A DNA stretch of 64,000 bases from assembly GCA_029268515.1 (NCBI GenBank), contig JAQWNP010000003.1, forward strand, positions 1 through 64,000, read 5' to 3'. The DNA is from Phycisphaerales bacterium. Its GTDB lineage: Bacteria; Planctomycetota; Phycisphaerae; Phycisphaerales; SM1A02. Shown here one piece after another: positions 34,902 through 43,673 of this stretch. The translations under genes were made by a program, and so were the position numbers. Each line of letters begins with the position of its first letter. Position 1 is the first letter of the stretch. The notes beneath the pieces were generated by a model. The model was not told the DNA's origin, ran no database searches, and saw only the letters and a list, made by a program, of their open reading frames with translations.

Positions 34902-35081
34902 AATACGCCTGTCAGACCTCCTGAGGAATCAGTAGATTGCCCAGGCTCTAGAACGGGGATACCATCGCCGTCTTCTATTGGCCTTTTTAGAACTGCACAG
35001 CCCATCGAATTGAGCGTATATTCTCTGGGTTGAAGACCAGCCTGATCACCCCCATTTTTATAAAAACTGACAGAGAAGCAT

Positions 35082-35816
35082 ATGGACCGCGATCGACTCA
35101 AAGATATTCATCAAAGTGACCTTAGTGAGAGCAGGGTCAATGAGGACTTCGTGGTTTGGATGAAAACCAAGGGGCCTTTCTGGCTTTTATTCTGCCTTGT
35201 CTTTATCGCGGCGTTTCTCTTCTGGAATCGGTACAAAGAAGGCCAGGCGATGCATGTTCGTGATGGCTGGGTTTCACTAGAGACAGCGACACTTCCGGAT
35301 TCATTACTTGAAGTTGCTCAACAATATCCTGATGTGGGCGCCGTGTCGGACTTGGCACGCCTGCGTGCAGCACAGCGTTATCTCGCCAGTGTGAATGCAA
35401 TGCGTAATTTCAATCACACGCCAGATGATCCACAGATACTCACCAGCGAACAGCGCGATACATATCTCGCTGATTCGAAGAGGCTTTTCCGTTCTATTAT
35501 TGACGAGCCGGATACAGATTACGACCGTACACTTGTGGTCATTAATGCACTAGCAGGCTTGGCTGCTATTGCAGAGATTCAACAGGATTCCGACAAATCC
35601 CAATCACTCTTAATGGAAGCAGCAAAGGTGGCGGATACTTCATATCCCATGCTTGCCAAGCGGTTGCTTGCTCGAGCTGAGTCTGAAGTACCTGCCGAGT
35701 TGAATCTCCCAACACCAACCCAAGAGAACTCGGCAATCATAAGTGACGAAACCACGCCACTGACGGTTGACCCCACTCTCAGAGACCTTATGAGCGCCCC
35801 TGACAGCGGGTCATAG
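35082..35816 (+). CDS. Single-pass membrane protein, YfgM-like with TPR-type C-terminal part
   Basis: 244 residues. An N-terminal cytoplasmic segment with VNEDFVVWMKTKG leads into one transmembrane helix (about 33-49, FWLLFCLVFIAAFLFW), then a periplasmic helical domain with Ala-rich repeats (DLARLRAAQRYLAS, VINALAGLAAIAEIQQDSDKS). This matches YfgM/ancillary SecYEG-translocon subunits in layout, although sequence similarity is weak by eye. The last 40 residues are low-complexity and acidic. A GAGAAG lies 6 nt before the ATG. It is followed 71 bp later by the pseudouridine synthase. Confidence 0.65.
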   Translation: MDRDRLKDIHQSDLSESRVNEDFVVWMKTKGPFWLLFCLVFIAAFLFWNRYKEGQAMHVRDGWVSLETATLPDSLLEVAQQYPDVGAVSDLARLRAAQRYLASVNAMRNFNHTPDDPQILTSEQRDTYLADSKRLFRSIIDEPDTDYDRTLVVINALAGLAAIAEIQQDSDKSQSLLMEAAKVADTSYPMLAKRLLARAESEVPAELNLPTPTQENSAIISDETTPLTVDPTLRDLMSAPDSGS

Positions 35817-35887
35817 CGGAGCTGATATTCCCACCCCGCGAGATAGAACCATCAGGCATTTGTTTGGCTGGCGCGATTGTTCCAACC

Positions 35888-37057
35888 ATGGCTGATCTCT
35901 CTAAAAAACCTTCACCAAAGGATCAAAAACCACAGGTGATTGCACCGGGTGGGCAGGTTGATCGAGATCGCCTCCTTAAACTCTGGGAGTCGTCTGGAGG
36001 TGAGGAAGATCAGGCCCCCACTGTGACATTCGTGCTTCAACGCGATCTTGTGAAGCGCCTTGATCGCTATCTCGTCGATCGTATTCCGTTTCTAAGCCGA
36101 ACAAGCCTCCAGCGTCTTATTGCTGAGCGCGCAGTGACTGTAAATGGTCGGTTACCGAAGGCTTCAACACGCCTTCGCCGTGGTGATGTCGTCGAAACCA
36201 GATTACCGCCACCGCCGAGTAAAGACATTCCCCCTGAACCGATGGATCTTGAGATCTTGTTTGAAGATGACGACCTTCTGGTCCTCAACAAACAGGATGA
36301 CATTATTGTGCATCCCGCCAGAGGGAATCTTCGCGGCACCCTTATTAATGGCTTGGCCTGGCACTTTAATGCTCGAGGGGGCCAGCTTTCACCGGTCGGC
36401 GAGTCCCTTGCCAGGCCTGGTGTTGTTCACCGACTCGATCGCCACACCACAGGCGCCATGGTCTTCGCTAAGAGTGAGGAAGCACACTGGCAACTTGGTA
36501 AACAGTTCGAGCATCGTAAAGTTGACAAACGCTATCTGGCAGTTGTTCATGGCAGAATGGAACCTCACACAGACATTATTGATTTACCACTTGGTCGTCA
36601 TCCAACGGTGCGCGATCGTTATGCGGTCCGGTGGGATCAGACTGGAAAGGCCTCGGTGACGATCTACCGAGTACGAGAGATCTACGAAGAGTTCTCCCTC
36701 GTTGAATTGGAACTCAAGACAGGTCGCACCCACCAGATTCGCATACACCTGTCTCACATAGGCCATCCCATCGTTGGTGATGACATTTACGGCGGCAAAC
36801 ACCTCACCCTTTCAGATGTATCTGGCGATCTGCACGCTACTCAAGAAGCATCCACACCGTTGATGCAACGACAGGCGTTGCATGCCGCTTCTCTTGGTTT
36901 TACACATCCAATAACCAAAAAGTTTCTGACCCATTTGGCGCCCTTGCCAACAGATTTTGCTCAACTCTTATTCATGCTCAGAAAACATCGTTTTGAGTCA
37001 ACGCCAAGAGTCACTGGAGCAACGGTAGACCTCGACCCATTTTTACCTGAGTCGTAA
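35888..37057 (+). CDS. RluA-family 23S rRNA/tRNA pseudouridine synthase (RluD-like)
   Basis: Isomerises uridine to pseudouridine in structured RNA. 389 residues from ATG 35888; a TTG at 35864 in the same frame is less likely. After about 45 polar residues an S4 RNA-binding domain follows (KRLDRYLVDRIPFLSRTSLQRLI), then the catalytic domain with LLVLNKQDDIIVHP and PGVVHRLDRHTTGAMVFAKS, where the Asp of HRLDRHTTG is the nucleophile. ELKTGRTHQIRIHLSHIGHPI is the late signature (quoted in part), followed by GDDIYGG. The long N-terminal extension is unusual. RluD is the closest match in architecture, but the exact site modified cannot be read from sequence. Confidence 0.9.
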   Translation: MADLSKKPSPKDQKPQVIAPGGQVDRDRLLKLWESSGGEEDQAPTVTFVLQRDLVKRLDRYLVDRIPFLSRTSLQRLIAERAVTVNGRLPKASTRLRRGDVVETRLPPPPSKDIPPEPMDLEILFEDDDLLVLNKQDDIIVHPARGNLRGTLINGLAWHFNARGGQLSPVGESLARPGVVHRLDRHTTGAMVFAKSEEAHWQLGKQFEHRKVDKRYLAVVHGRMEPHTDIIDLPLGRHPTVRDRYAVRWDQTGKASVTIYRVREIYEEFSLVELELKTGRTHQIRIHLSHIGHPIVGDDIYGGKHLTLSDVSGDLHATQEASTPLMQRQALHAASLGFTHPITKKFLTHLAPLPTDFAQLLFMLRKHRFESTPRVTGATVDLDPFLPES

Positions 37058-37070
37058 GGCCAAAAAACGA

Positions 37071-38240
37071 TCAACGTAATTTCAATGAAACCAGGGCAAC
37101 CATTGCCAGAATAATGGCCAAGACCCAAAAACGCTGCACAACTTGCGTCTCAGACCATCCGCGCAGATGAAAGTGATGATGAATGGGCGAACAAGCGAAG
37201 AGCCTTTTGCCCTTCGTGGCTTTGAAGTAACCAACCTGCAATACCACGCTGCCGAGTTCCATAAAAAACACACCACCAATAATGATTAGTAAGACCTCTT
37301 GCCTGATCGTTACTGCGATGAGGGCCAAGAGGCCACCAAGTGGTAATGAGCCTGTGTCGCCCATAAATACTTGCGCTGGCGCACAGTTAAACCACAGAAA
37401 TCCCAAAGAGGCTCCAGCCATCGCGCCTGCGACAACCATCATTTCTGCAGATCCCTCTACAAAAGGCAAGAGCAGCGTATGGGCGGCAGCAAGCGTACCC
37501 GCGATAAAGGCTAATGCCATAAATGCAAATGCTGCGACGCTGATACAACCCGCAGCCAAGCCATCCATACCATCAGTCAGATTAACAGCATTCGAAGTAC
37601 CTGCGATCAACAGTGTGCAAATGACAATAAATGGAATCGCCCCAAGTGTGATGACGCCAGCAACAGGCGCCAGTGCCTCAGCCCCTGGTTCATACGTGCG
37701 TTGAAATGGCAGCGTCAGCACATGAGCGGTAGAAGATCCGATTCCATTGCGATAAAGAAAGACACCTGCCAGGACACCAACACCCAACTGAAACAGTAAT
37801 TTTTCCCAAGCATAGAGCCCTTCTCGGGAACCTGGCTTACGGCGAGCGGTCGTCAACTTCAGCCAGTCATCAAATCCGCCGACCACTGCCAACCAAACCA
37901 AAACCAATAAGGCGAGATGGACGTAGCGATTAGTCAGATCAGCAAACAAAATCACTGTTACGAGAATTGATCCACAAACCAGCAACCCCCCCATCGTTGG
38001 CGTGGCATGCTTGCTGGCCATAAGAGCATTGACGTCTTCACGATAAAACTCGGGCGCATCTCCAAGCTTTTGGCGACGCAACCAACGAATCATCGGCTTG
38101 CCGCCAAGCAACACAAACAAAAAGCTGACCACCACCGCAGCAAAGCTGCGGAACTCCAACTGATAGAGAACCTGCAAAAGCGAATACAACCCCATCTCAT
38201 CAAGGACGCCGTTATATCGCTCAAGCAAGTTGTAGAACAT
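37071..38240 (-). CDS. mraY: Phospho-N-acetylmuramoyl-pentapeptide transferase
   Basis: MraY transfers phospho-MurNAc-pentapeptide from UDP to undecaprenyl phosphate, forming lipid I at the inner membrane. 389 residues from ATG 38240 (a GTG precedes it) with about ten hydrophobic helices. The signature residues are seen: HATPTMGG, the Asp pair in GGFDDWLKL, NAVNLTDGMDGLAAG, GDTGSLPLGG and the histidine cluster SPIHHHFHLRGWSE. It follows murF by 73 bp on the same strand and is the last gene of the queA-murE-murF-mraY group, part of a dcw-like cluster. No murD/ftsW/murG follow; a convergent pseudouridine-synthase gene ends 13 bp away. Confidence 0.95.
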   Translation of the reverse strand: MFYNLLERYNGVLDEMGLYSLLQVLYQLEFRSFAAVVVSFLFVLLGGKPMIRWLRRQKLGDAPEFYREDVNALMASKHATPTMGGLLVCGSILVTVILFADLTNRYVHLALLVLVWLAVVGGFDDWLKLTTARRKPGSREGLYAWEKLLFQLGVGVLAGVFLYRNGIGSSTAHVLTLPFQRTYEPGAEALAPVAGVITLGAIPFIVICTLLIAGTSNAVNLTDGMDGLAAGCISVAAFAFMALAFIAGTLAAAHTLLLPFVEGSAEMMVVAGAMAGASLGFLWFNCAPAQVFMGDTGSLPLGGLLALIAVTIRQEVLLIIIGGVFFMELGSVVLQVGYFKATKGKRLFACSPIHHHFHLRGWSETQVVQRFWVLAIILAMVALVSLKLR

Positions 38241-38313
38241 CACCGTCCACTTTAAAGAAGAGTCAATTCACAAAGGCATACCAATGCCAATCAGAACAAA
38301 ACGACCTTTCAGA

Positions 38314-39753
38314 TCATCTGGAACCACTGACGATCTCAATAACACGTTCGAGGCCAATGCCGCGAGAACCTTTTAGCAACACCCAATCATCAGCTCGTAT
38401 GGATTTGCACGCATGGGCGAGATCTGATTGCCTCCAATTAGATCTCGCGGTTGCAGAACGACCGCTGGCCTGTAGTTCTTCTGCTACAAAAGAGGCATTT
38501 GGGCCAACGCAGACGACCTCAGCAATACGCTGACTCACATCCATTTCAAGAAGGCCAAACGCGAGTTCCCGGTGCAGCTGCTCACTGGTAGAGCCAAGCT
38601 CCAACATGTCACCGAGCACGACAACAAGCCGAGCATCGAGCGGCGACTGCTCTAAAAAGGAAGCAAGTGAGGCCCTGACAGAATCTGGGTTGGCGTTATA
38701 AGCATCGTTACAGAATGTCACACTGCCTTCATCACCCAAATCAATATTTTGAATCTCAAATCGCATTGAAGATGGTTCAGCCAATACAAACGACTCACCG
38801 ATCACCTGATCAGGAACACCAAGTGATCTTGCGATTGCTAACACCGCGATCGCATTATGAGCGTTGTGTTCGCCTGGCAGAGCAAGATCAAAACGCATCG
38901 AATGGCCAGTCGCATCTGCCACTTCAAACCATCCACGGTTGGCCTGCCCATCCCAACCGCGGCCAATCAACTGCATCGCAGCACCAGGCATTGCCCCAGA
39001 GGTAACGACCTGCAAAGAAGCTGCAGTAACCTGCACCTGATCTTTGTAAACGTATGGAAAGACCGCAAGCCCGCCTGGCTGCACATGCTCTAAAAGCGAC
39101 AGCTTCTCGTCGACAATCGCTTGAGGCGAGTCAAAGCCAGCAAGGTGGGCTGTACCAATCATCGTAATGAGACCAATGTTTGGCTGAGCCATCTCCGCAA
39201 GCGATGCAATCTCCCCCATTGCATTAGTGCCAATTTCAACAACCAAGTATTCGTCATCTGGCGATGCGTTAAGGATGGTCAATGGAACACCCAAATCGTT
39301 GTTGAAGCTCGCTGCGGCAGCGGTCCCTCTCAGGTGCTTGCCGAGTGTCTTATGCAAGAGATCCTTTGTCGTGGTCTTGCCGCAACTGCCTGTAATGGCA
39401 ATGACGCATGTTGAGGTCAGGTGCTGACGCCAAGCATGAGCCAGTGCACCGAGGGCCGCCCTCGGATTAGCAACTGCAAGAACACCTTGGCCACTGGGGG
39501 CGATGCCATCCCATCGTCGATCACAGCCAGGCTGAACAACCACGGCCCAGCTTCCAATAGAAATGGCTTGTTCGATGAAGTCATGGCCATCGAAGCGGTC
39601 CCCCCTGATGGCGAGAAAGAGATCACCTCGCGCACAGCTTCGAGAGTCCGTAGTAACTTGCCCCTTAAATGTACCTTCCGGCACTTGTAACCAAGTGCCG
39701 CCTGTAACTTCTGCGACCCATGCAGGTGACCATGTTTTCGTCGCCATTAACAT
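38314..39753 (-). CDS. murF: UDP-N-acetylmuramoyl-tripeptide--D-alanyl-D-alanine ligase
   Basis: MurF adds D-Ala-D-Ala to the UDP-MurNAc-tripeptide using ATP. 479 residues. The N-terminal domain has FKGQVTTDSRSCARGDLFLA, the ATP loop is AITGSCGKTTTKDLL, the centre has EIGTNAMGEIASL and GEHNAHNAIAVLA, and the C-terminal domain includes FCNDAYNANPDSVRASL and VVLGDMLELG. There are two possible starts: ATG 39753 overlaps murE by 7 bp, while ATG 39747 (MATKTW) sits in a TAATG overlap with the murE stop and is equally likely. Coupled to murE upstream, with mraY downstream. Confidence 0.95.
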   Translation of the reverse strand: MLMATKTWSPAWVAEVTGGTWLQVPEGTFKGQVTTDSRSCARGDLFLAIRGDRFDGHDFIEQAISIGSWAVVVQPGCDRRWDGIAPSGQGVLAVANPRAALGALAHAWRQHLTSTCVIAITGSCGKTTTKDLLHKTLGKHLRGTAAAASFNNDLGVPLTILNASPDDEYLVVEIGTNAMGEIASLAEMAQPNIGLITMIGTAHLAGFDSPQAIVDEKLSLLEHVQPGGLAVFPYVYKDQVQVTAASLQVVTSGAMPGAAMQLIGRGWDGQANRGWFEVADATGHSMRFDLALPGEHNAHNAIAVLAIARSLGVPDQVIGESFVLAEPSSMRFEIQNIDLGDEGSVTFCNDAYNANPDSVRASLASFLEQSPLDARLVVVLGDMLELGSTSEQLHRELAFGLLEMDVSQRIAEVVCVGPNASFVAEELQASGRSATARSNWRQSDLAHACKSIRADDWVLLKGSRGIGLERVIEIVSGSR

Positions 39754-41255
39754 GAGGTAGAACCAACTCCTGCGCGAAGGCCTAGAGCTGCTCGGGCAAC
39801 TTCTCGATCATCAAAGTTCGTACGTTGAGTCCCAATGATCTGGTAAGGCTCATGTCCTTTGCCAGCAATGAGAATGAGATCTAAATGACTCGCATCTTCA
39901 ATTGCCCTAGCAATAGCAATCCCCCGATCAGCATCCTGCTGCATCTTGACTTGCGGGGAAGATGGAATGCCTCGACAGATCTCATTGATAATTCCTTGAG
40001 GGTCTTCTGTTCGAGGATTATCAGAAGTCACAAAGAGCTCGTCAGCCCATCGCGAAGCCACTTGTCCCATCCGAGGCCGCTTCGTCCGATCACGATCGCC
40101 TCCACAGCCGAAGACCACGCGAAGTCTGCCTCCTTGAGGCACAAGCGGCCGCAGAGCACTGAGCACGCGATCTAAGGCATCATCAGTATGGGCATAGTCA
40201 ACCAGCACCGTTGGGGCCTCCAAGGCAGCGTCGTGAGCAACGAACTCCAGTCGACCCGGAGGCGGTTGGCAGCAAGAAAGACCTCTTTCAAGGCCGGCAC
40301 GATCAACGCCAAGTGCCCATGCTGCAGCCACCGCCTGAAGCACATTTGCGGTGTTATGCAAACCCACAACAGGGACAAACGCCTCAATATCACCCCACTC
40401 GCCCGTGACGGTCACATGGGTTCCGTTGAGGCGAGCATCCCTGACCGTCGCCTGGCACATTGCCTGCCCCTCAGTACTGCTGGTAATGATCTTCCCGCCA
40501 CAGGCATGGCTCATGGCGATCGCAGCATCGTCATCACTATTGATGACGCCCCAGCCGCTGGCCGGGATCTGTTTAAAGAGTTTCGCCTTTGCCGCCTCAT
40601 ACGAAGCCATTGAACCGTGATAATCGAGATGATCGCCCGTGAGATTGGTAAAGATCGCTCCATCAAAGTTAATTGCATCGACGCGCCCTTGGTCCAACGC
40701 ATGGCTTGAGACCTCCATAGCGCAGCCGACGTAGCCTGCTCGAGCCATGCGACCCAGGTGCCGCGAAATATCCGTTCCTGATGGCGTTGTGAGGTTCGCT
40801 GTATGGCGACCTAGTCCATCATCGCACCAGATCGTTCCTAACAATCCAAAACGCACGCCTGCATGTCGCAGAATCAACTGCAAGAAATAGGCGACCGTCG
40901 TCTTGCCATTCGTGCCCGTAATACCCACAACCTTGAGTCGCTGGCTTGGATTGCCATGCACCCGCTCAGCAATCGTACGGGCCATTTGTCCGACATTTGT
41001 CGTTCGTAAGATTGCCATGCCTCTTTCACAGCTGGCTGGAACAACGTCATTCTGGTCAACCAGTGCTGCCGCCGCACCGGCCTGCTGAGCATCGGTGAGA
41101 TACGACAGGCCATCGTAGGTGCCACCTTTTCTGGCGACAAAGAGGCAGCCTGGGGCAACACTACGAGAATCTTCTCGGACATCATGAATAGACACGCCAG
41201 GCTGGGGGCAGCTAAAACTAATTGGAAGTCCGGCGATAAGAGCTTCAATATAAAT
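39747..41255 (-). CDS. murE: UDP-N-acetylmuramoyl-tripeptide synthetase, with probable ATT start codon
   Basis: MurE adds the third amino acid (usually meso-diaminopimelate in diderms) to UDP-MurNAc-L-Ala-D-Glu. The ATP loop GITGTNGKTTVAYFL, LTTPSGTDISRHL, EVSSHALDQGRVD and FTNLTGDHLDYHG are canonical, as are LVDYAHTDDAL and TSDNPRTEDP. DNPR is the motif associated with diaminopimelate. The first conventional start is GTG 41195, but that would remove the N-terminal helix. The frame continues upstream as IYIEALIAGLPISFSCPQPG, a normal MurE beginning, and there is no ATG/GTG/TTG in frame. An ATT at 41255 lies 8 nt after a perfect AGGAGG. I therefore set the start there, giving 502 residues. MurE follows queA by 62 bp. 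Confidence 0.9.
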   Translation of the reverse strand: MYIEALIAGLPISFSCPQPGVSIHDVREDSRSVAPGCLFVARKGGTYDGLSYLTDAQQAGAAAALVDQNDVVPASCERGMAILRTTNVGQMARTIAERVHGNPSQRLKVVGITGTNGKTTVAYFLQLILRHAGVRFGLLGTIWCDDGLGRHTANLTTPSGTDISRHLGRMARAGYVGCAMEVSSHALDQGRVDAINFDGAIFTNLTGDHLDYHGSMASYEAAKAKLFKQIPASGWGVINSDDDAAIAMSHACGGKIITSSTEGQAMCQATVRDARLNGTHVTVTGEWGDIEAFVPVVGLHNTANVLQAVAAAWALGVDRAGLERGLSCCQPPPGRLEFVAHDAALEAPTVLVDYAHTDDALDRVLSALRPLVPQGGRLRVVFGCGGDRDRTKRPRMGQVASRWADELFVTSDNPRTEDPQGIINEICRGIPSSPQVKMQQDADRGIAIARAIEDASHLDLILIAGKGHEPYQIIGTQRTNFDDREVARAALGLRAGVGSTSC

Positions 41256-41263
41256 GTGATGAG

Positions 41264-41269
41264 CCTCCT
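41264..41269 (-). promoter_or_regulatory. Ribosome-binding site deciding the murE start
   Basis: A perfect AGGAGG on the minus strand, 8 nt upstream of the in-frame ATT at 41255. It is 68 nt from the GTG at 41195, too far to serve it. It could serve an out-of-frame TTG at 41248, but that frame encodes no MurE sequence. Confidence 0.7.
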
Positions 41270-41317
41270 GTTCGTTTCTATCGGATCATGACACTGAGAG
41301 ACATGGACAAATACCGT

Positions 41318-42415
41318 TCAAGGAAGAATCAGCATGGCATCGCCATAGCTATAGAAGCGATATTCTTCTGCAATTGCGATTTCATACCAGTGTTTAATTT
41401 GCTCCAGACCAGCGAATGCAGCGGCTAGTGCAAGGAGCGAAGAGGATGGAAGATGAAAATTCGTCATCAATGCGTCTATGAACTGAAATGTGTGCCCAGG
41501 GGTGATGACAAGAGAGGCCTGGCCATGAATTGCGAGTGCCTGATGAGGAAGTGGGTAGGCCAGCGACTCAAGGGTACGCACAGTTGTGGTGCCCACAGCA
41601 ATGCGTCGCCCACTTCGGTCCTGAGAGAGTTGCTCGATCGTTTGCTTGGGTACCGAAAAAGTTTCAGGGTCAACGACATGGTCATCAATGTAAGAGCACT
41701 CGACCGTCTTGAAAGTGCCTGGCCCAACGGTCAGATTGACGTAAGCAAGGTCAACGCCTTTTTCGGTCATTGACTTTATCACCTGGGGTGTAAAGTGAAG
41801 TCCCGCTGTTGGTGCTGCAATTGATCCCGTGCACTGGGGATTTGCATAGACGGTTTGGTAAGCGTCCTGATCTTCGCGATCTAGCCCAGCGATCCCCTGT
41901 CGGCGTCGAGCTGCGAGGATATAGGGTGGTAACGGAGCAAGGCCAACTTGTTCCAAAAACGCCTTTGCGTCGAGTGCAGGCTCCGGATGCACAATCCATG
42001 TGTTCTTGTCAAACTCGTCCAACACCAACGTATGCGCGTCCTGGCAACCATGCCGATCATTAATTGCCAACTTGAGCCCTGGGCGCAACTTCCCATTGCT
42101 CTTAATCATGACTCGCCACTGTCCACCCTGTTGGCCATTGGGTTCTTTCAACGCCTCAATCCATAGACCTTCAATGTGTCCCCCGCTATCAACGCGATCG
42201 CCATGAAAGCGAGCGGGGATCACCGTCGTTTCGTTCAGAATGATGAGATCATCTTGTTTTAGAAAGTGCGGCAAGTCAGCTACGTGTGCGTGTTCAACTT
42301 CGCCGGTCGATTTATGTGTCACCATAAGTCTTGCGTGATCGCGGCTCTGGCAAGGTGTCAGCGCAAGTCGCTCTGGCGGTAATTGGTAATCAAGAGCCTC
42401 GGTTTCCAGCCGCAT
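41318..42415 (-). CDS. queA: S-adenosylmethionine:tRNA ribosyltransferase-isomerase
   Basis: QueA transfers and rearranges the ribosyl group of AdoMet onto 7-aminomethyl-7-deazaguanine in tRNA to make epoxyqueuosine. 365 residues, the family length. Landmarks are LDYQLPPERLALTPCQSRDHARLM, LPHFLKQDDLIILNETTVIPARF, YQTVYANPQCTGSIAAPTAGLHFT, LTVGPGTFKTV and the C-terminal TNFHLPSSSLLALAAAFAG (long ones quoted only by their first motif here). It lies upstream of murE on the same strand and may be transcribed with the cell-wall genes. No tgt or queF is in the window. Confidence 0.95.
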   Translation of the reverse strand: MRLETEALDYQLPPERLALTPCQSRDHARLMVTHKSTGEVEHAHVADLPHFLKQDDLIILNETTVIPARFHGDRVDSGGHIEGLWIEALKEPNGQQGGQWRVMIKSNGKLRPGLKLAINDRHGCQDAHTLVLDEFDKNTWIVHPEPALDAKAFLEQVGLAPLPPYILAARRRQGIAGLDREDQDAYQTVYANPQCTGSIAAPTAGLHFTPQVIKSMTEKGVDLAYVNLTVGPGTFKTVECSYIDDHVVDPETFSVPKQTIEQLSQDRSGRRIAVGTTTVRTLESLAYPLPHQALAIHGQASLVITPGHTFQFIDALMTNFHLPSSSLLALAAAFAGLEQIKHWYEIAIAEEYRFYSYGDAMLILP

Positions 42416-42659
42416 CCATGTTGCTCCGGCATTCCGATTGTCTCCTGAGGCAAAGCTCAGTCAACAAATAGGTCAGCGCTTCGTGGCTCACCACCGAGGG
42501 GGGTCGCAAAACCACATCCGGTACAGCTGCGACAAACCGAATAAATAGATCTGAAGGCCAGCAGCGGTACCTACATCCTTGTTGGCCTCATCTTATCGGC
42601 CGGGCAACGGTTGCGTAAGGCCGAGCAAGGGATGGCGCAAGCTGTGCACCATTTCTCTT

Positions 42660-43103
42660 ATGGAGATCCTTGCTGCATCGAGTCCCATGGTTCCAATACG
42701 TGTTATTGACACGCTGGCTGTTCCGCAGCTCAAAATAGAGCAGACCAGTTCAGTTCCACCTGCTCAGGCGAGTGCCAATAGGCCACCAGAACCATGGCCC
42801 TGTGATCTGCAAAGTGATCCCAATGCCCCGCCGCCATGGTGGTGGCTACAGAAATGGTGCTGGCAGCCAGTTTCCACTTTGGCAACTGCTCCGAATGAGG
42901 CCAGTCAGGCTCTGCCCATGGCAGGCCCCACAGAGTGTGGTCCTGATCCTCTCACAGTCTCAAAGCCTCACTCGAGCAATATTGGGCAGAAGCCTCCCAT
43001 TGCCGCGTCTGATGAGGTGGTTGAATCGCCTCAGACCATTGTGGTTCCAATCAACTATGCCTATATAAGCAATCTCGGCTCGCTAATGGATGTCCTCTGT
43101 TAG
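42660..43103 (+). CDS. Hypothetical Pro/Trp-rich small protein
   Basis: An open frame of 147 codons from ATG 42660 (MEILAASSPMVPIRVID); the frame is open from 42579, and ATG 42687 is also possible. No ribosome-binding site supports any of them. The product is rich in Pro, Ser and Ala with a striking PPPWWWLQKWCWQP tryptophan cluster near residue 60, and has no signal peptide, helix pattern or family match. It fills an otherwise empty 670-bp gap between queA and the HExxH gene, and its end overlaps that convergent gene by 21 bp. Codon use looks coding, but this is weak support. Confidence 0.4.
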   Translation: MEILAASSPMVPIRVIDTLAVPQLKIEQTSSVPPAQASANRPPEPWPCDLQSDPNAPPPWWWLQKWCWQPVSTLATAPNEASQALPMAGPTECGPDPLTVSKPHSSNIGQKPPIAASDEVVESPQTIVVPINYAYISNLGSLMDVLC

Positions 43104-43658
43104 GACCAAATGGCCCTTCCATGGAATGAGCTCAACAGGTAGCCGCTTGAGACCTCGCCGCCGGGCTTTGTCGACCGCATAACGGAGGGCTATATCCCGA
43201 CGTCGGAGGACTGCTTTCGTTATGTTAAATTGCTTGGTCTTCATCATCGCAAGCGCCCATTCCCAGGCGTGGTACTCCTCCAAGCAGCGCGGTCGGTATC
43301 GATTGAAGCCAATGGCATGGTGTCCAACCTCATGTAAGAAGACAACACAGCTCATGGGCCCGCGTGGATAAGGCGATTCGATCAGTCTTCCCAAGCTCCC
43401 ATCAACGCCTTTGACCTCCCAAGCACAGCCAGAAGTACTGCTTCGCCATTTGCGTACCTTGAACTCATAGGTGGTTTTCATTTCGTCGACGAGCGCGTCG
43501 TAACGTCGCTGCATCGGCTTTGTATTTTCAGCCGACTTGTTCTTGCTTCGAGGTGAACGCAGAACCTTCACATCCGACGGGCTTACCGGCGCGGCGCTCT
43601 TGAGCGGTGTCTTAAGCAAGTCCCAAAGTGTTGTGGCAAAGCGTTTCAATGTGTCCAA
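43083..43658 (-). CDS. Putative zinc metallopeptidase-like protein with HExxH motif
   Basis: 191 residues. CVVFLHEVGHHAIGFNRY contains HEVGH, the HExxH zinc/catalytic motif, in a predicted helix. Downstream glutamates in PRCLEEYHAWEWALAMM (about 18-25 residues later) could give the third zinc ligand as in gluzincins. The N-terminal 50 residues are basic (SPRSKNKSAENTKPMQRRYD), and the C-terminal part is Arg/Lys-rich (LRRRDIALRYAVDKARRRG). No signal peptide is evident. It is 15 bp downstream of fmt on the same strand, so probably co-transcribed with def-fmt, but I do not recognise the family. Confidence 0.7.
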   Translation of the reverse strand: MDTLKRFATTLWDLLKTPLKSAAPVSPSDVKVLRSPRSKNKSAENTKPMQRRYDALVDEMKTTYEFKVRKWRSSTSGCAWEVKGVDGSLGRLIESPYPRGPMSCVVFLHEVGHHAIGFNRYRPRCLEEYHAWEWALAMMKTKQFNITKAVLRRRDIALRYAVDKARRRGLKRLPVELIPWKGHLVLTEDIH

Positions 43659-43673
43659 CCTCTCGCACCACTT

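Noticed and set aside
40874-41248. 124-codon frame starting at TTG 41248 near the AGGAGG of murE
   Set aside because: It is in another frame inside murE and encodes nothing recognisable, whereas the murE frame continues upstream with family-like sequence.
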